From Bacteriovoracaceae bacterium UBA1511 (GTDB taxonomy: Bacteria > Bdellovibrionota > Bacteriovoracia > Bacteriovoracales > Bacteriovoracaceae), in contig DCQT01000042.1 of the NCBI GenBank assembly GCA_002323535.1, positions 1 through 7,376 of the forward strand: a DNA stretch of 7,376 bases, given 5' to 3'. The notes under the pieces are model-generated. The model did not search any database, was not told the DNA's origin, and saw only the letters and a program-made list of their open reading frames with translations. The position numbers and the translations under genes were made by a program. Of the stretch, positions 5,107 through 7,376 are shown one piece after another; within the stretch, counting starts at the first letter, position 1, and every line of letters starts with the position of its first letter.

Positions 5107-7373
5107 TCGACCTCCTCAACTAAAACAGGGAGTGCCGTTTTGAAATATCTGGTCGTGATCATTTTAAAAATATCGTCTTTAGATCTTTTTGAAATGTCCC
5201 CTTTGTCAATTTTATATTTATCTGTTTTTTCTCTTAGGGCGTTAATACTGTCATCTGTTATCCCAGCATTGGGATCTTCTTGTCTGTCGAATTGAAAAGC
5301 GAAACCATTGTCTGTTGCTTTAACTTTGTCATCCTTTTTTGCGGCCAACTTTTTCTTGGCCTTTTTCACAGCATCTTTTGAAGGCGATTTTTTTGCACCT
5401 GACCCAACAGGTTTTAAACTTGCTAGCGTGACCCCTTGCTCTTTTAAACTATTTTCGATTGCTGTTTTAAGTCCTTGAACCCCCTTTGCCACCTCAGCAT
5501 CAAAGTCTATTGGATCAAATCCGTTTTTTCCTCTAAGGTCATTAAGATCATCTTGTGCTTTCTTCAATATTCGTTTTAAAGGTCCGCGCTTGGCGTTCAA
5601 ACTTTTTCCTAATGCCAAAAGTTTTTCTGATGCCCTATTTGCTCCAGAGATCTCATTAGAAAAATCTCGAATATCCTCTGTTGTTTGCCCAACAAGCCCA
5701 TCTAAATTCAGGCCATCAATTGTTTGTGCAAACGCATTATCCTGGCTTAAACACCCTCCTTGACCTTTACCATCCGGCGATTCTCCAAAAGCACAAGGTG
5801 AGGCATTATCCCCAAAAGCTTCATCAAAATTTTGTAAAAATTGCTGCTCAAAGTCCCTTCCGACATCATCGTCAAAATCGAGACGTCCATTAGACTGCTT
5901 GAATGTTGACCCTGTCTCAAGAGTAGACAAGGTACCTATTAATTTTTTTAGTTGTTTTACTTTTTTTTCAAGTTCCGAAGCTACTGCACTTGTTAACCCA
6001 GAACTAGTTGCTAAGAGAGCGGTATTTATCCCGTTAAAGACTGCTCTTGTTGTAGGACCTTTATGGAAAAAATCTTGCTTTGTCCATGATCCCATGTAAA
6101 ACGCAAGTGCCCCAACAACCCCTCCAACCGAAGCCGCAATTGCATTAAATAGGCGAAAGTAGTGATCAAATTCACGGTTATTATCTTCGGCCAATGCCTT
6201 TGTCGCAAATAAGGACACATATTTTTCAAGGATTGAATTTTTAAAGTAATTTTTGTTTTCCGCAAAAGGTGCTGTATATGCATCACAAGTTGCACCCCCT
6301 GGTATAGCGAGGTTTAAATTCAAAGTGAGGTCTTTTAAAAGTTTTTTGTCAACTGCAGATAATATTGGCTGGCATGATTTACAACTATCTATATTACAAG
6401 CTCCTAGTCTTTCGACTTCCCATTTTTTTATTAAAGAGTTTTTAGGAATGGTGCATTTGGCATTGAAGACACCAGACAGTGGAGCCGTTGTCTTTACGGC
6501 TTCACATTTGCCTTTAATTGCAATGATCGTCGTTATTCGCTTTGTAATTGCGGCACAACACTTCGCCGTTGCAAGTGCGGCGACCTTGGTCGCTGGTGTG
6601 GCGGCTTTCGCTGCTGCCTCTGCCTTACAAAGTCCTCCAACAGAAACGAGGCTAGAGTTTTCGGCAAGGAATTCAGCCTCATCAGTTGCAGCGGCAACTG
6701 TTTCTAAAATCATTGCAGTTGTTGTCATTATTGAGGCAATACCATACGTCCACGTTTTCGCATTGGCAGCGGAGAGCTCTCCTTCATAAGCTGAAATAAG
6801 TCTTTTTATTGGTTTTACTTGATAGTCACAAAATTCATCATATTCTTCTTTGGACATGTCACTAGCTTTATTAGAAATGTCATCACAAATATAGCTTTTT
6901 TCTTTAATGCTTTTAATATCAAATTCTTTTTTTAAATCCTCCGTAATATTTTCATAATTAATAAGCTCCATAACCTCGCCAACTAAAACTGTTACCATCG
7001 CCCCGGCCATCATTGCCGTTGACCAGCCTTGACACTTACAACCAGCGGCGGCGGCAGCTATACATCGGCCAATTCTCAAAACTCCATTTAGCACGACAGA
7101 AAAAAGTGTAATCTGTTGAAACGTTACGTCCGTGGCATCTTTAATATTTTCTCCATCACTATCGGTTGCATTAAAAGTACATTTAGATTGATTAACATTT
7201 GAGTCTTCTGCATTTCCATCGCCAGATTGATCATCGTTTTGGTCATCAGCAGGTGTAGTACAAGTAAAACCGCCAATTTGATTAGCGTTTGCCACATTGA
7301 AGTGAAGACCTAGTCCTTCAAATGATAAGTTTAAAATTGAAAATATTAATATAAAGCTTAGTATCTTTTTCAC
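5103..7373 (-). CDS. P1: exported/membrane paralog of unknown function, 756 aa
   Basis: I do not recognise this family. The N-terminus is a signal sequence: MKK, a hydrophobic core at about residues 4-19, and a likely cleavage at ANA|N (28-30). An acidic segment with Cys38 and Cys65 follows. Hydrophobic helices lie near 84-103, 118-138, 206-228, 407-427 and 443-466. Cys104 and Cys112/114 flank the loop between the first two, and Cys163/Cys182 precede QVKPI. The 249-363 region is Ala/Cys-rich and includes CNIDSCKSC. A hydrophobic stretch ends in Ala393-Leu-Ala395. The soluble C-terminal half has RDFEQQFLQ (506-514), Cys527/Cys541 around DGKGQGG, a Lys-rich linker (about 656-683) and a tail ending TRYFKTALPVLVEEVD. 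The start is GTG at 7373-7371; it overlaps the TGA of an upstream gene as GTGA and places the signal sequence correctly. Its stop overlaps the TTG start of P2. The mature protein has 18 cysteines, suggesting an oxidising compartment. The reading frame is secure and the function is unknown. Confidence 0.93.
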   Translation of the reverse strand: MKKILSFILIFSILNLSFEGLGLHFNVANANQIGGFTCTTPADDQNDDQSGDGNAEDSNVNQSKCTFNATDSDGENIKDATDVTFQQITLFSVVLNGVLRIGRCIAAAAAGCKCQGWSTAMMAGAMVTVLVGEVMELINYENITEDLKKEFDIKSIKEKSYICDDISNKASDMSKEEYDEFCDYQVKPIKRLISAYEGELSAANAKTWTYGIASIMTTTAMILETVAAATDEAEFLAENSSLVSVGGLCKAEAAAKAATPATKVAALATAKCCAAITKRITTIIAIKGKCEAVKTTAPLSGVFNAKCTIPKNSLIKKWEVERLGACNIDSCKSCQPILSAVDKKLLKDLTLNLNLAIPGGATCDAYTAPFAENKNYFKNSILEKYVSLFATKALAEDNNREFDHYFRLFNAIAASVGGVVGALAFYMGSWTKQDFFHKGPTTRAVFNGINTALLATSSGLTSAVASELEKKVKQLKKLIGTLSTLETGSTFKQSNGRLDFDDDVGRDFEQQFLQNFDEAFGDNASPCAFGESPDGKGQGGCLSQDNAFAQTIDGLNLDGLVGQTTEDIRDFSNEISGANRASEKLLALGKSLNAKRGPLKRILKKAQDDLNDLRGKNGFDPIDFDAEVAKGVQGLKTAIENSLKEQGVTLASLKPVGSGAKKSPSKDAVKKAKKKLAAKKDDKVKATDNGFAFQFDRQEDPNAGITDDSINALREKTDKYKIDKGDISKRSKDDIFKMITTRYFKTALPVLVEEVD
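5111..5116 (-). promoter_or_regulatory. Ribosome binding site of P2 inside the P1 coding end
   Basis: The sense strand reads AGGAGG, four bases before the TTG start at 5106. The bases are part of the Val-Glu-Glu-Val codons at the end of P1. The strong site probably offsets the weak TTG codon and decides this start, since no alternative in-frame start keeps the signal sequence. Confidence 0.8.
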
Positions 7374-7376
7374 TTC
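7370..7376 (-). CDS. Last codon and stop of an upstream gene (partial)
   Basis: The sense strand at the right edge reads G-AAG-TGA, and the TGA at 7372-7370 overlaps the GTG start of P1. The other three junctions in this array have exactly this 4-nt NTGA form. P2 also ends in AAG-TGA and P3 in AAA-TGA. I therefore infer that the window cuts off the end of another co-transcribed gene, probably a further paralog ending in Lys. Only two codons are visible, so identity is a guess from context. Confidence 0.4.

Noticed and set aside
5103..5107. P2 starting at a later in-frame Met instead of TTG at 5106
   Set aside because: A later start would remove the signal sequence that P1, P3 and P4 share and would ignore the AGGAGG site at 5116-5111.
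6253..6789. 178-codon plus-strand open frame
   Set aside because: It lies wholly antisense to P1, has no upstream ribosome binding site I can see, and its Ala/Val-rich composition mirrors the Ala-rich part of P1.
1..7376. Tandem array as an assembly artefact, given the perfect 2267-bp period
   Set aside because: The units are strongly diverged in protein and DNA, with different indels and start codons. The longest exact repeat I noticed between units is 20 bp.
1..7376. CRISPR array, mobile element or defence operon
   Set aside because: The only repeats seen are homologous gene segments. There are no inverted terminal repeats, transposase, nuclease, helicase or toxin-antitoxin motifs.

Overview
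The window is a solid block of minus-strand coding sequence. It holds three complete tandem genes and the first 190 codons of a fourth. All four are diverged members of one protein family that I do not recognise. I call them P1 to P4 in the order of transcription, which runs from the right end of the window to the left. P1 occupies 7373-5103, P2 5106-2836 and P3 2839-569, and each encodes 756 residues. P4 starts at 572 and runs off the left edge. The window has no intergenic space, RNA gene, mobile element, CRISPR array, or recognisable promoter or terminator. The operon extends beyond both edges, because a stop codon at 7372-7370 overlaps the P1 start and implies another gene upstream.

Each complete protein has an N-terminal Sec-type signal sequence, a short acidic segment and two hydrophobic helices separated by a basic loop that carries a cysteine pair. 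A second cysteine pair and a third hydrophobic helix follow, then an Ala/Cys-rich middle that differs greatly between paralogs. Next comes a short hydrophobic stretch ending in Ala-X-Ala at about residue 395, followed by two more hydrophobic helices. The C-terminal half is soluble and contains a QFLQ...PC...DGKGGC motif, a Lys-rich linker and a conserved tail of about 66 residues with the signature RYFK(S/T)A(Y/L)P. The plausible location is the cell envelope, either inner membrane and periplasm or exported. No enzymatic motif is visible, and the function is unknown.

The genes are tightly coupled. All three junctions in the window are 4-nt overlaps of the form NTGA (TTGA, GTGA, ATGA), and the P1 start forms GTGA with an upstream stop. 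Starts therefore lie at 7373, 5106, 2839 and 572, exactly 2267 bp apart each time, although the proteins carry compensating internal insertions and deletions. The ribosome binding site of each downstream gene is written inside the last codons of the gene before it. This layout suggests coordinated production of related subunits, perhaps of one heteromeric envelope assembly, but that is inference.

The organism is probably a low-GC Gram-negative bacterium, since the sequence is AT-rich with Lys/Asn/Ile-rich proteins, Sec signals and many paired cysteines. The overall style recalls predatory Bdellovibrionota such as the Bacteriovorax/Halobacteriovorax group. That assignment rests on impression only.
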